Shown piece after piece: positions 51,374 to 60,860 of a DNA stretch of 64,000 nt (its first letter is position 1; every line of letters begins with the position of its first letter). Position numbers and translations under genes: made by a program. Where the stretch lies: NCBI GenBank assembly GCA_965261105.1, contig CBDHCM010000006.1, positions 3,472,001-3,536,000 of the forward strand. The letters run 5' to 3'. The stretch is from Aldehydirespirator sp965261105. GTDB lineage: Bacteria > Actinomycetota > Acidimicrobiia > Acidimicrobiales > Aldehydirespiratoraceae. The notes beneath the pieces were generated by a model. It searched no databases and had not been told where the DNA came from. It worked only from the letters and a program-made list of their open reading frames with translations.

Positions 51374-53263
51374 ATGGCGGACACTCTCCAGCAACAGCTT
51401 GATGCCGCCCTGCCGGTGCTGCGAGCGGCGGGGACCGATCTTCAGCACGTCGAGGTCAAGGACGCCTCTGGGGGCTTCCCATCGACCGTGCTTCGGAGCG
51501 TCTCGGCCTTTGCCAACTCCGGGGGCGGCCTCATCATCCTGGGCCTCGCCGAGCCGGACTTCGTCCCGACGGCAATCGATGCTCAATGGCTCGCGTCGGC
51601 CCTGGCGTCAAAGTGCGCCGACAACCTGGAGCCGCCCATCCGGCCCGAGATCGAGCTCTGCGAGGTCGACGGAGCGCTTGTGGTCGTCGCGGCCGTGGAC
51701 GAGATCGATGCCGCAGCCAAGCCCTGCCTCGTCAAGGGTGCCGGACCGGACGCGTACGTGAGGATCCACGACGGCAACCGTCGCCTCACCGCCTACGAGC
51801 ACCATGCCCTGCTGGCGGCCAAGGGCCACCCCACTGACGACGAGCAGCCGGTGGCCGGCACCGGCCGAGACGACCTCGACCCGAACATCACCGCCCGATT
51901 GCTGCGTCGCATCAGGGACACGCGAGGCCCGGCGTTCCGCGACGCCGACGATGCCGAGTGCCTACGCCTGCTCGGCGTGCTCGTCGACACTCCGAGCGGG
52001 CCGGCAGCAACCCTCGCCGGGCTGCTCGCGCTAGGCCGGTACCCACAGCAGCACCTCCCGCGGCTCAACCTGACCTTCGTGGCGTTCGCCACCGAGACCG
52101 GGGCCCCGCTCGCCGACGGCACCCGCTACCTCGACAACGAGCTGATCGAGGGCCCCATCCCGGTGATGCTGGAACAGGTGGCGGTCGCCCTGCGCCGCAA
52201 CATGCGGCGGCGAGGCGTGGTGGTCGGGCTCGGCCGGGAGGACCACTGGGACTATCCGCTGGAAGCGGTCCGCGAGGTGGCCGTCAACGCGCTGATGCAC
52301 CGCGACTATCACCCCTCGGCCCGAGGTCAGCCCGCGATGATGGCGTTGTACCCCGACCGGCTGGAGATCTCCAGCCCAGGCGGGCTCTACGGTGCCTTCG
52401 ACCCCGGACGGCTGATGACCGAGCCGGTGACCGCCGCCCGCAACGCGCGCCTCGCCAAGCTCCTTCAAGATGTGGCTGCTCCTGAATCGGGGCGGACCAT
52501 CTGCGAGAATGTCGGCACCGGTCTGCTGGCGGTGGCCGCTCACCTGCGGGCCGCGGGCTTGGCCCCGCCGGAGCTTGAGTACACCCTTTCGGACTTCAAG
52601 ATGGTGTTTCGCAATCACACCGTTCTCAACCAACCAGCCCTCGCATGGCTCGCGACGCTCGGCGGGGCGGGACTCGACGACCGCCAGCGGTTGGGCCTCG
52701 CGCACGTCCGCCGACACGGCGAGATCGACAATCGCGGCTACAGGGTGCTCACCGGCTGCGACGCAGGCACCGCCACCCGAGAGCTGACCGACCTTGGACG
52801 CCGGGGTCTTCTCACCAGGACCGGCGGCAGAAGGTGGGCCGCCTGGCGCCTCGCCGAGAACTGCGAACCGGGACTGGCGAGCGAGCAGAGCGAGAGTCGA
52901 GACCCCGCCACGGGTCACACGAGCGCCCCTGCGCACACAGGCCAGTCGCTCGTGTTGGCCTCAGAGGCCGCCGTCGCCGAGAGACGCCCACAGAGTGACC
53001 CTGAGACGCCGCGCCCGGTGCGCCCGGACGGTCATCGGTCAGCCGCGGCCAGCAGACCTCTCACCCTGCGACAGCAGCAGGTGCTCGACCTGCTCTCCGA
53101 CGGTCCCGCGACGAGCGGAGACGTGGCCGCAAGCCTCGGCGTGACCCGCGGCGCGGCGCTCAACTGGCTGAGGGCGCTCGAGGGGCACGGCCTGGCGCGA
53201 ACGACACAACCCGGTCGCCGCAGCCCCAACCAGAGATGGACCAGGACGGAGCCCGCCCCGTAG
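51374..53263 (+). CDS. AlbA_2/GHKL ATPase protein with C-terminal winged helix
   Basis: 629-aa member of the ATP-dependent DNA helicase RecG-like/transcriptional regulator group. AlbA_2 domain: VEVKDASGGFPSTVLRSVSA and NSGGGLIILGLAEPD. The HATPase_c_4 part has EAVREVAVNALMHRDYHP and LEISSPGGLYG. A winged-helix segment (GLDDRQRLGLAHVRRHGEI) follows, then a disordered linker (~residues 505-560) and a second helix-turn-helix near the end (SGDVAASLGVTRGAALNWL). It is related in plan to the protein at 39139 but larger. It may be a regulator or a defence gene; the function is unknown. Confidence 0.8.
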   Translation: MADTLQQQLDAALPVLRAAGTDLQHVEVKDASGGFPSTVLRSVSAFANSGGGLIILGLAEPDFVPTAIDAQWLASALASKCADNLEPPIRPEIELCEVDGALVVVAAVDEIDAAAKPCLVKGAGPDAYVRIHDGNRRLTAYEHHALLAAKGHPTDDEQPVAGTGRDDLDPNITARLLRRIRDTRGPAFRDADDAECLRLLGVLVDTPSGPAATLAGLLALGRYPQQHLPRLNLTFVAFATETGAPLADGTRYLDNELIEGPIPVMLEQVAVALRRNMRRRGVVVGLGREDHWDYPLEAVREVAVNALMHRDYHPSARGQPAMMALYPDRLEISSPGGLYGAFDPGRLMTEPVTAARNARLAKLLQDVAAPESGRTICENVGTGLLAVAAHLRAAGLAPPELEYTLSDFKMVFRNHTVLNQPALAWLATLGGAGLDDRQRLGLAHVRRHGEIDNRGYRVLTGCDAGTATRELTDLGRRGLLTRTGGRRWAAWRLAENCEPGLASEQSESRDPATGHTSAPAHTGQSLVLASEAAVAERRPQSDPETPRPVRPDGHRSAAASRPLTLRQQQVLDLLSDGPATSGDVAASLGVTRGAALNWLRALEGHGLARTTQPGRRSPNQRWTRTEPAP

Positions 53264-53434
53264 CGGGGGCCTCCCACCCCGATGCTGCATAATCAATCAC
53301 CCGAAAGCGGACACGATCCCAGAATCATCACAGAAAGCTGCGAACGGCGCGGCCGGTGCAGCGCGTTACTGGCTGGTTAGCCGCAGCACTTCATGTTGCT
53401 CGCTCGCTTCGATGCAGCCGAGCCGGCTGTACCC

Positions 53435-54601
53435 CTAGTCGACGGAGCCCTCGAACTCGTCGGGCGCGAGGGGCGTCTCAACGTCCTGGCGGACGAGGCG
53501 CATCAGATGGGTGGCCCGGCCCTCCCAGGTCGTGGCCGGCCCGGCCCGGTAGAAGGGCGACCGCAGGTGCTCCATGAGGACGGTCACCATGTCGGTGTCC
53601 TCCTGGTTGGCCAGCTCGAGCAGCCGGATGGCGTCGTTCTGCTCATCGATGTCGCGGGTCAGGCCGTACACCCGCGAGAACATCCTGGTGCGCTCGGGCG
53701 TTATCGGGTCGATGCGCACCATCCAGATGAAGGAGGGCTTGGGCAGCGGCACCAGGTTGGGGTAGATGTGGTCGGCGTAGCTTCCCCTGAGGTCGCGCTC
53801 GGGCAGATCGGAGCGCCCCCCGGTGATGTCGACGTGCTGCTTGCGGGGCTTGTAGCCGCTGGTGGTGCGGCCGGCCCAGTACGGCTCGGTGTCCATCGTC
53901 GCCGCCACGGGATTGTTGCGACGATGCACGAACCTGACGTGGTAGTCGTCGTTGGCGTTCTCGACCAGCAGCTTCCAGTTGAACCGGTACTCCTCGTCAA
54001 GCTCACGATGGAACCGGTGATAGCGCTCGAAGCCGTAGCGCTGGTAGCGCTCGTCGAGCGGGCCCACCCAGTCCTCGAACGAGGGCGCCTTGCGTGACAG
54101 GCACCCGAAGATGAACTTCCCCCACCCCACCGCCACCCTGATGGGCACCAGGCCGTAGTCCTGCATGGGGAAGTCGTCTCCGTACATGCGCTTCTTGTCG
54201 GGGATGCCGACCAGGGTCCCGTCGATGGAGTACGCCCAGTGGTGATACGGGCAGGTGAGGGTCCGTCCGCAGTTGCCGGCCGGCTCGAAGGCCAGGCCCG
54301 AGGCCCGATGCCGGCAGTTGTTCAAAAACCCCTTGAGAGACCCGTCCTGCTGGCGGATGACGACCACCCGCTGGTACCCGATCGTTCCGGTGATGAAATC
54401 CCCCGGCTCCTCGAGGTCCTCGGTGTCGCCCAGCCACACCCAGGAGCGCCCGAACACCCGCACCATCTCCAGGTCGAACAGCTCCTGGTCGTACACCTCC
54501 CAGGGCTGGACGAAATCGGTCGGCAGCGGAGACCGCACGAGCGTGTCCCCCTCGGCGACGCGGGACCGGATCCTGGTCAACACATCGGTCTGCGGGGTCA
54601 T
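53435..54601 (-). CDS. Rieske aromatic-ring-hydroxylating dioxygenase alpha subunit, copy 1
   Basis: 388-aa oxygenase. The Rieske cluster ligands are C96 and H98 (NNCRHRA) and C117 and H120 (CPYHHW). The mononuclear iron site is NDDYHVRFVH with His221 and His226, and a late Asp in EDTDMV (335/337). It is about as similar to the other Rieske gene as paralogs are. It starts 36 bp after the TauD gene. No ferredoxin or reductase is nearby, so the electron donor must be encoded elsewhere. Substrate unknown. Confidence 0.92.
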   Translation of the reverse strand: MTPQTDVLTRIRSRVAEGDTLVRSPLPTDFVQPWEVYDQELFDLEMVRVFGRSWVWLGDTEDLEEPGDFITGTIGYQRVVVIRQQDGSLKGFLNNCRHRASGLAFEPAGNCGRTLTCPYHHWAYSIDGTLVGIPDKKRMYGDDFPMQDYGLVPIRVAVGWGKFIFGCLSRKAPSFEDWVGPLDERYQRYGFERYHRFHRELDEEYRFNWKLLVENANDDYHVRFVHRRNNPVAATMDTEPYWAGRTTSGYKPRKQHVDITGGRSDLPERDLRGSYADHIYPNLVPLPKPSFIWMVRIDPITPERTRMFSRVYGLTRDIDEQNDAIRLLELANQEDTDMVTVLMEHLRSPFYRAGPATTWEGRATHLMRLVRQDVETPLAPDEFEGSVD

Positions 54602-54637
54602 CGCTATCTCCTGTCGGTGTGGTTGGCGTCGGCGAAC

Positions 54638-55660
54638 CTAGGTCGAGTTCGGCGGCCCGCCGTCGCGCGGACCGAACGCGACCGTCCGCGCCACGATGCC
54701 ATTCGCCTGGAAGCTGGGGGGCAACTGCATGTCCTCGCGCACTATCCAGAGGCGGCACAGGTCGCGCCAGCGCTCGGGCTCGGGCCAGTCCTCGTACTCG
54801 GTGCGGGCGTGCAGGATCGCATAGTTGTTGAGGAACTGGATGTCGCCGGGCGAGAAGTGCATGTCCAGACGGAAATCAGGATGGTTGGCCAGCTCGTCGA
54901 CGAGATCGAGCGCCGCGATCTGGTCGCGGGTGAGGGGCGGTATCTCCGAACTCTCCTGGCTGGCCCGCTCCAGGTACATGCGCCCGTACCCGAAGTAGAG
55001 GCGGTCGCCCAGCCGCTCGCAGATGGCCCGGCGCCTGATCCTCTTCTCCAGCAGGGTCACCCGCAACCACGGCTCGTGGAGCAGTTGCGCCAGGTCGGGG
55101 CGACGCCGCACCATTTCGTCGTGTATAGCCGTGGCACTGGCGATCGTGCTGACGCCGCCGCGCTTGGCCGGCTTGAGGCACAGCAGGCCGGCTATGTCGC
55201 CCGAGTCGGTGTGGTACTCCAGGCTCTCGGACGTCTCGTAGGCCCTCACCGTGGGGTCGCTGAACCGCCGGCCCCGATCCCTCACGTGCACCACCAGGTC
55301 GCCGGCCGCATTCTGCGGGATCGGTATCCCGAGGTGCAGACCGACACCCCACATCAGCAACTCGCCCTCCCGTACCGACAGTTCGTCGGTGGGCACGCCG
55401 CGGATCAGCGCGAACCCTCGGCCTTCGAGGAGTTCCTCGAGGACCGACCGCAACGTGGCTGCCACGGAACGAAGAGGGAAACTCTCCACGGTCAGGTCGG
55501 CGAATCCGATTGGATGGGAGGCGGACCGGTCGAGCCTCCTGGCGGTGTCGACCAGTTCGGCCACTTCGGTCTCGCTGAGTCGATACTCCCAGTCGGAGAG
55601 CTCCCGCTGCTCACGGGCCAGCCAGGCACGCGGCCCTCCGACGATGCTCGGATAGGTCAC
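54638..55660 (-). CDS. TauD/TfdA-family alpha-ketoglutarate-dependent dioxygenase
   Basis: 340 aa from GTG 55660. The iron triad is His150 and Asp152 (EYHTDSGD) and His284 (NNYAILHAR), and the 2-oxoglutarate Arg is in DLCRLWIVRED. DIQFLNNY is typical of the gamma-butyrobetaine/TauD-like group. The GTG overlaps the stop of the upstream Rieske gene (GTGA), so the two are translationally coupled. Whether the pair acts on one substrate in sequence is unknown. Confidence 0.88.
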   Translation of the reverse strand: MTYPSIVGGPRAWLAREQRELSDWEYRLSETEVAELVDTARRLDRSASHPIGFADLTVESFPLRSVAATLRSVLEELLEGRGFALIRGVPTDELSVREGELLMWGVGLHLGIPIPQNAAGDLVVHVRDRGRRFSDPTVRAYETSESLEYHTDSGDIAGLLCLKPAKRGGVSTIASATAIHDEMVRRRPDLAQLLHEPWLRVTLLEKRIRRRAICERLGDRLYFGYGRMYLERASQESSEIPPLTRDQIAALDLVDELANHPDFRLDMHFSPGDIQFLNNYAILHARTEYEDWPEPERWRDLCRLWIVREDMQLPPSFQANGIVARTVAFGPRDGGPPNST

Positions 55661-56790
55661 AGCAGGGTCGGGGCGCTGAACTCGTCGTCGTCGAGGGGAA
55701 CCTCCGCGTCGGCGCGGATCTGCTTGATCATGTGCGCGGCCCGGCCCTCCCAAGCCGAGGGAGGACCGACCCGGTAGAACGGCGACCTCAGGTTCTGCAT
55801 GAGGACCGTGACCATGTCGGTGTCCTCGCGGTTGGTCTCGTGCAGCGAGTCGAGATGTTGGTTTTGGACCTCGATCGACTCCTCGAGGCCGTAGATCCGA
55901 GAGAACAGCCGGGTGCGGTCGGGAGCGACCGGATCGGCCCGGACCATCATGACCGTGGTCGGCTGGGGCAGCGGGGTCAGGTTCGGATAGATGAAGTCGG
56001 CGTAGCCCCCCGTGAGCTCCTCCTCGTCCAGGTCGGTGCGGCCGCCGCTCACATCCTGGCGCCGGGGCTTGTAGCCGCTGCAGGTCCGCCCCGCGAACCG
56101 CACGATCGTGTCCAGCGACTTGAGCTGGTCGTTCAGCCGGGAATGGACGAAGCGGACGTGGTAGTCGTCGTTGGAGTTCTCTATGAAAGCCTTCCAGTTG
56201 ATCGGGTAAACCTGGTCCAGGTCGCGGTGGTATCGCTTGAACCGCTCGAACCCGTACCTGTCGTAGCGCCCGAGCAGCGGTGCTACGAACTCGCGGAAGG
56301 GCTCGGTCCGCTGCGAGAGGCAGCCGAACACGAACTTGCCCCAGGCCGCCTCGACCCTGAGCTCGACCAGGCCGTACTCGCCGTCGGGGAACCCATCGGG
56401 ATACATGCGCTTGCGGTCGGGTATGCCGATCAGGCGCCCGTCGATGGCGTAGGCCCAGTTGTGGTACGGGCAGGTCATGGTCTTGCCGCAGTTCCCGGCC
56501 GGCTCGAACAACAGCCCCGAGGCTCGGTGCCGGCAGTTATTGAGGAAGCCCCTGAGGCTCCCGTCGGCCTGCCTGATGACCATGACCGGCTGGTAGCCGA
56601 TGCGACCGGTGATGAAGTCACCGGGCTCGGTCAGGTCCTCGGTGTCGCCCAGCCAGATCCAGGAGCGGGCGAAGACCCGGACCATCTCCCGATCGAACAG
56701 GTCCTGGTCCCACACCTCGTAGGGCTGCAGCATGGGCGACGGCAGCGTCGGATTGACCAGGCCGTCGGTTTCCTGGCGCAGAGCAACCAT
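55657..56790 (-). CDS. Rieske aromatic-ring-hydroxylating dioxygenase alpha subunit, copy 2
   Basis: About 377 aa from ATG 56790 (a GTG at 56826 would add 12 residues). Rieske ligands: NNCRHRAS and CPYHNW; iron site: NDDYHVRFVH and EDTDMV. It shares with copy 1 the segments WLGDTEDL, EPGDFITG and SGYKPR, but differs near the end (APTLL against EGSVD). First gene of the operon Rieske-TauD-Rieske. Confidence 0.92.
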   Translation of the reverse strand: MVALRQETDGLVNPTLPSPMLQPYEVWDQDLFDREMVRVFARSWIWLGDTEDLTEPGDFITGRIGYQPVMVIRQADGSLRGFLNNCRHRASGLLFEPAGNCGKTMTCPYHNWAYAIDGRLIGIPDRKRMYPDGFPDGEYGLVELRVEAAWGKFVFGCLSQRTEPFREFVAPLLGRYDRYGFERFKRYHRDLDQVYPINWKAFIENSNDDYHVRFVHSRLNDQLKSLDTIVRFAGRTCSGYKPRRQDVSGGRTDLDEEELTGGYADFIYPNLTPLPQPTTVMMVRADPVAPDRTRLFSRIYGLEESIEVQNQHLDSLHETNREDTDMVTVLMQNLRSPFYRVGPPSAWEGRAAHMIKQIRADAEVPLDDDEFSAPTLL

Positions 56791-56872
56791 GGGGGCCCCC
56801 GTTCTCTCGACAGGATCGCCCACCACCAGGTGGGCACTCAGCCCACCCTAGCCACGCGGGTTGCCGGCTGCG

Positions 56873-57844
56873 TTAGCGGGCTTTTAGGGCCTCGGTCAGC
56901 TTGGGCAGCACCTTGTGCACGTCACCGACGATGCCGAGATCGGCCACCGCGAAGATCGGCGCCTCGGAGTCCTTGTTGATGGCGATGATGTTCTTGGAGC
57001 CCTTCATGCCCACCAGGTGCTGGGTGGCGCCCGAGATGCCGCAAGCGATGTAGACGGTGGGCTTGACCACCTTGCCGGTCTGGCCGACCTGGTAGCTGTA
57101 GGGCACCCAGCCCGCGTCGACGATGGCCCGGCTGGCCCCCGGCGCGGCGCCCAGCTCCTTGGCCAGCTGCTCGATCATGGAGTAGGCCTCCGCGGAGCCC
57201 AGCCCCCGCCCGCCGGAGACCACAATGGCGGCCTCGTCAAGCTTGGGACCCTCGGACTCCTCGGCGAAGCGGTCCAGCACCACCGCTCCCCCGGCCGCGC
57301 CCAGTTCGGGCACGGGAAGGTCTGCCACTTCCGCCGGCGGACCGCCCACCGCTGACGGCTCGAAGGATTTCGGGCGCACCAGCCAGATGTCGGGCCCGCC
57401 GCCGGTGAACCGGGAAGTCACGTTGAGCGTGCCGCCGAACACCGGCTCGGTTCCGATCAGGGCGTCGCCGTCGAGACGCAGGTCCACCACGTTCGACAGC
57501 ACGCTGGCGTCGAGCTTCACCGAGAGCCGGGCGGCCACGTCGCGGCCGTCGTAAGTGGAGCCGAGCATGAAGGCGTCGGGAGCGGGCACGCCGCCTCCGG
57601 CGATGGCGGCCGCAACCGCCGAAGCGACCGACACGCCCTGCATGCGCCCGCCGAGGTCGCCGGTGGCGTGCACTCTGGCCGCGCCGTGGTCGCCGAGCTC
57701 GGCTGCGCAGGCCGCGCCGCCGCCGCCGAGGAACACCTCTACGGTGGTGGCCACCTCGCGGGCCTTGGCCAGCATCTCGAGAGTGATGGTGGCCACGCCG
57801 TCGGTGCCGGCCTCACCGAACACCCAGATCCTGTCTAGTGTCAT
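56873..57844 (-). CDS. etfA: electron transfer flavoprotein alpha subunit
   Basis: 323-aa FAD-binding subunit. The C-terminal FAD motif runs GRGLGSAEAYSMIEQLA, then SYQVGQTGKVVKPTVYIAC, SGATQHLVGMKGSKNIIAINKD (split GISGATQHLVGMKG and NIIAINKD) and ADLGIVGD. It accepts electrons from acyl-CoA dehydrogenases together with EtfB. It follows etfB by 49 bp. Confidence 0.95.
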   Translation of the reverse strand: MTLDRIWVFGEAGTDGVATITLEMLAKAREVATTVEVFLGGGGAACAAELGDHGAARVHATGDLGGRMQGVSVASAVAAAIAGGGVPAPDAFMLGSTYDGRDVAARLSVKLDASVLSNVVDLRLDGDALIGTEPVFGGTLNVTSRFTGGGPDIWLVRPKSFEPSAVGGPPAEVADLPVPELGAAGGAVVLDRFAEESEGPKLDEAAIVVSGGRGLGSAEAYSMIEQLAKELGAAPGASRAIVDAGWVPYSYQVGQTGKVVKPTVYIACGISGATQHLVGMKGSKNIIAINKDSEAPIFAVADLGIVGDVHKVLPKLTEALKAR

Positions 57845-57893
57845 TCTTGCGGTCTCCTAGAGCTTCCTGTCAAGTGTCATGGCTCGGGGCCTC

Positions 57894-58673
57894 CTATATG
57901 ACCTTGAGCTCACCGAGGAACGCCACGATGCGCTCGTGGGCGTCGCCCTCGTCCACCACGACCTCGCCCGCGGCCCGCTTGGGAGCCTCGGCGATCTCGG
58001 TGATCTCCTGGCCGGCGCCGACCCAGCCCACCCGGTCAGGGGCGATCGCGAGGTCGCTGACCTTCAGGTGGTCCACCGGTTTGTTCTTGGCCTGCATGAT
58101 CCCCCTGAACGACGGGTACCGGGGCTCGACCACCCCGGCGGTCACCGACACCACCGCGGGCAGCGGGCACTTCACCAGATCGGCGCCGGCCTCGGTCTGG
58201 CGGCGGACGGTGGCGGTGCCGCCGTCGATGGCGATCTCCTTGGCGAACGTCACCGACGGCAGGCCCAGCAGCTCTGCCACCTGCGCCGGCACAATGCCGG
58301 TGTAGCCGTCGCTGGACTCGGTGGCGGCCAGCACCAGGTCGGGCTCGACCCGGGCGATGGCCGCGGCGAGCACCCGGGCGGTGCCCAGGGCGTCGGAGCC
58401 GGCCAGCGCCTCGTCGCTGACGAGGGTGGCCGAGTCGGCGCCCATGGCCAGCGCGGTGCGCAGGCCGCTGACCTCTTCGTTGGGCACCATCGACACCAGG
58501 TGCACGGAGCCCTCGCCGGCGGTGTCCACCAGCTGCAGGGCCATCTCCACCCCGTAGGAGTCGGACTCGTCGAGGATGAGCTTCACGTCGCGCCGCAGCG
58601 TCTTGGTGTCGGGGTTCAGCGCGCCGGGATCGGCGGGATCGGGGATCTGCTTCACGCAGACGACTACCTTCAT
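57894..58673 (-). CDS. etfB: electron transfer flavoprotein beta subunit
   Basis: 259-aa AMP-binding subunit. MKVVVCVKQIPDP at the N-terminus, SDSYGVEMALQLV, ALAMGADSATLVSD and AATESSDGYTGIVPAQVAELL are diagnostic. ATG 58673 fixes the start at the family N-terminus. Gene order etfB-etfA is normal and no dehydrogenase is directly in the operon; an acyl-CoA dehydrogenase is at 60861. Confidence 0.95.
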   Translation of the reverse strand: MKVVVCVKQIPDPADPGALNPDTKTLRRDVKLILDESDSYGVEMALQLVDTAGEGSVHLVSMVPNEEVSGLRTALAMGADSATLVSDEALAGSDALGTARVLAAAIARVEPDLVLAATESSDGYTGIVPAQVAELLGLPSVTFAKEIAIDGGTATVRRQTEAGADLVKCPLPAVVSVTAGVVEPRYPSFRGIMQAKNKPVDHLKVSDLAIAPDRVGWVGAGQEITEIAEAPKRAAGEVVVDEGDAHERIVAFLGELKVI

Positions 58674-58780
58674 GGGCGCCAAGTGTGCCAGCGCCCGGCC
58701 AGAAACGAACCCCGAGCCAGCGACAAAGTCCGCCGGGGAGACGCGGATGGGTTGGGACCGCCTCGCGGTGCAGCGTGGTG

Positions 58781-58848
58781 TTTCCCGCTCTTGTTCGCTG
58801 CGCTCACGGGCCGCTCGGGCCACGGCCTCGCTCAGCGCCTCGCGACCT
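58781..58848. repeat. second copy of the dispersed repeat seen near rpmE
   Basis: TTTCCCGCTCTTGTTCGCTG and the following ~48 bp match 22723-22790 with a few substitutions. It fills part of the 271-bp gap between etfB and the lipid kinase, divergent promoters of which must lie outside it. Nothing else is recognisable in the gap. Confidence 0.7.
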
Positions 58849-58944
58849 CCAACGAGTTGCCGCATATTCGCTCGGCCTCTCGCCGGGGCACTGCGGCCAC
58901 AGAGCTGCGGCGCGGCCGGGTCGGCGAGCGGACAGACTGAGCCG

Positions 58945-59856
58945 ATGCGGATCCTGCTGCTGGTGAACTCGGCCGCTTCGTCTGTCACCGGGCGGCGGCG
59001 GGTGGTGATCCACAAGGCTCTGTCCGCCGACCATGAGGTGACGCTGGCCGAGACCGCCCGGCGGGGCCACGCCACCCGGCTGGCCCGCTCGGCCGCCTCC
59101 GAGGGAACCGACGTGGTGGTGGTGCTGGGCGGCGACGGCACGCTCAACGAGGCCGCCAACGGCCTGGCCGGCACCGACACCGCCCTGGCCGCCCTGCCGG
59201 GAGGAAGCACCAACGTCTTCGCCCGCATCATCGGCCTGCCCGACGACCCGATCGAAGCCGCGGGCCAGCTCCTCGACGCCCTCGACCGCGGCGCGATCAC
59301 CAGGATCGGGCTCGGGGCCGTCAACGGGCGATACTTCCTGTTCCATTGCGGCATCGGCTTCGACGCGGCCGTGGTGGAGCAGGTGGAGAGCCGCGGCACG
59401 TGGAAGCGCTGGGCCGGGCATCCCCTGTTCATCTACGCGGCCGTCACCACCTGGCTGGACCGGGCCAACCGGCGGCGTCCGCCCATGCTGGTGCTCGACG
59501 CCGACGGCGAGACTCTGGCCAAAGGTCTGTTCACGGTCGTGCTGAACGCCGATCCCTACACCTATCTGGGCGGTCGCAGCTTCGATCTCACGCCCGGACT
59601 CGCACTGGACGAGCCGCTGGCCGCGGTGACCCTGACCAGCCTGTCGCTGCACCGGCTGCTGCCGGTGGCCTTCAGGGCGCTGGGCTCCGGCGATGTGCGA
59701 GGCATGCCGGGCGTGAGAGTGCGCGAGGGCATGCGCGACCTGACCATTACTGCCGATCCGCCGGTCCCCTACCAGGCCGACGGCGACCACCTCGGCGCAG
59801 CCCCCCGGCTCAGGATCCGCTGGGCGCCCGAGGCCCTGAGCCTGGTCCTGCCCTGA
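58945..59856 (+). CDS. diacylglycerol/lipid kinase family protein
   Basis: 303-aa kinase of the DgkB/YegS group. The ATP-binding motif is VVVLGGDGTLNEAANGL; PGGSTNVFAR follows, and the beta-sandwich half has GIGFDAAVV and VPYQADGDHLG with the Gly-Asp that binds lipid phosphate. Cytoplasmic, membrane-associated in related proteins. Likely phosphorylates a diacylglycerol or long-chain base; exact lipid unknown. Confidence 0.88.
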   Translation: MRILLLVNSAASSVTGRRRVVIHKALSADHEVTLAETARRGHATRLARSAASEGTDVVVVLGGDGTLNEAANGLAGTDTALAALPGGSTNVFARIIGLPDDPIEAAGQLLDALDRGAITRIGLGAVNGRYFLFHCGIGFDAAVVEQVESRGTWKRWAGHPLFIYAAVTTWLDRANRRRPPMLVLDADGETLAKGLFTVVLNADPYTYLGGRSFDLTPGLALDEPLAAVTLTSLSLHRLLPVAFRALGSGDVRGMPGVRVREGMRDLTITADPPVPYQADGDHLGAAPRLRIRWAPEALSLVLP

Positions 59857-59883
59857 GAGGCCGGGCGGGCCGCTCGGGTGCGC

Positions 59884-60588
59884 TCAGGCGGCGTCGATGA
59901 CGGCTCGGGCCACGTCGGGGACGTCGGTGATCAGCCCGTCCACACCCATGGCCAGCAGCTCCGACATGCGCTCGGGATCATTGATGGTCCACACGTTCAC
60001 GGCCAGCCCGGCGCCGTGGGCCCGGCGCACGAAGCCCGCGTCGCACATGGCGTCGAACGGGTGCACCCCTGCCATTTTGTGCGCGCTGGCCCGGGCCACC
60101 GCCTGGGCGGGCTGAACGATCCCGCAGACGAGCGCGGTGGGGATGGTCGGATCGACGGCGCGCACCGCGTCCACCGCGTTCACGTTGAACGACGACACCA
60201 CGGCCCGCTCCGGGCCCAGGTAGGCGGCGATGAGACCGGCCACCGCGTCGGCGACGAGGTGCTCGCGGTCGTAGTCGGGGTCGTCGGGCAGGTTCTTGAT
60301 CTCGATGTGCACGCCCATGCCCTCGCAGGCCTCCAGAGCCTCGGCCAGGCTGGGCACGTAGCCGGGCAGCTCGTCGGATTGCATCCTGCCGATCCGCCGG
60401 CCGTCGGCCAGATGGGCGTCGTGGTGGACCACGGCCACGCCGTCGGTGGTGCGGCGAACGTCGAGCTCCACCCAGTCGGCTCCTAGCACCAGGGCCAGCC
60501 GGAACGCCTCCACCGTGTTCTCGGGCGCCGCCTGGCTCGCTCCCCGATGCGCGATCACCGCTGCCACACCGCCCAGTCTCGCAGACAT
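59884..60588 (-). CDS. glycerophosphodiester phosphodiesterase family protein
   Basis: 234-aa TIM-barrel hydrolase. Active-site motif IAHRGASQAAPENT (His and Arg), metal ligands in VELDVRRTTDGVAVVHHDAHL, split as VELDV and VVHHD. GVHIEIKN and GLAVNVWTIND complete the pattern. Converging with the lipid kinase gene, 27 bp apart. ATG 60588 is used since longer frames add Arg/Gly-rich sequence without similarity. Confidence 0.9.
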   Translation of the reverse strand: MSARLGGVAAVIAHRGASQAAPENTVEAFRLALVLGADWVELDVRRTTDGVAVVHHDAHLADGRRIGRMQSDELPGYVPSLAEALEACEGMGVHIEIKNLPDDPDYDREHLVADAVAGLIAAYLGPERAVVSSFNVNAVDAVRAVDPTIPTALVCGIVQPAQAVARASAHKMAGVHPFDAMCDAGFVRRAHGAGLAVNVWTINDPERMSELLAMGVDGLITDVPDVARAVIDAA

Positions 60589-60643
60589 CGACCGGCAGCG
60601 CGGGCCGGTCCCAACCCTGGTGTGCAGGCCGCGACCTGGCCAC

Positions 60644-60659
60644 ACCCGCATTTGCGGGT
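60644..60659. promoter_or_regulatory. inverted repeat between divergent genes
   Basis: ACCCGCA and TGCGGGT (7-bp arms, 2-bp spacer), in the 270-bp region between the phosphodiesterase and acyl-CoA dehydrogenase starts. A candidate operator for a dimeric regulator. Confidence 0.4.
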
Positions 60660-60860
60660 ATTCGCGCCCGACCCTGCATTCGCGCGTTCCGCCAGGACGG
60701 CTGCCACCGGATAGTTGAGCCCCCAGGAGTCCCGCCGCGGCTCCCGCGATCGACACCGGACGGGCGTCGGCGCGGCGACTCCCCGTCGTCCACGGAGAAG
60801 ACGTCCCATATGAGCCCGTCAACCATGAATCATCGAGCGGGCGCTCGGCGGAATGCCTAC

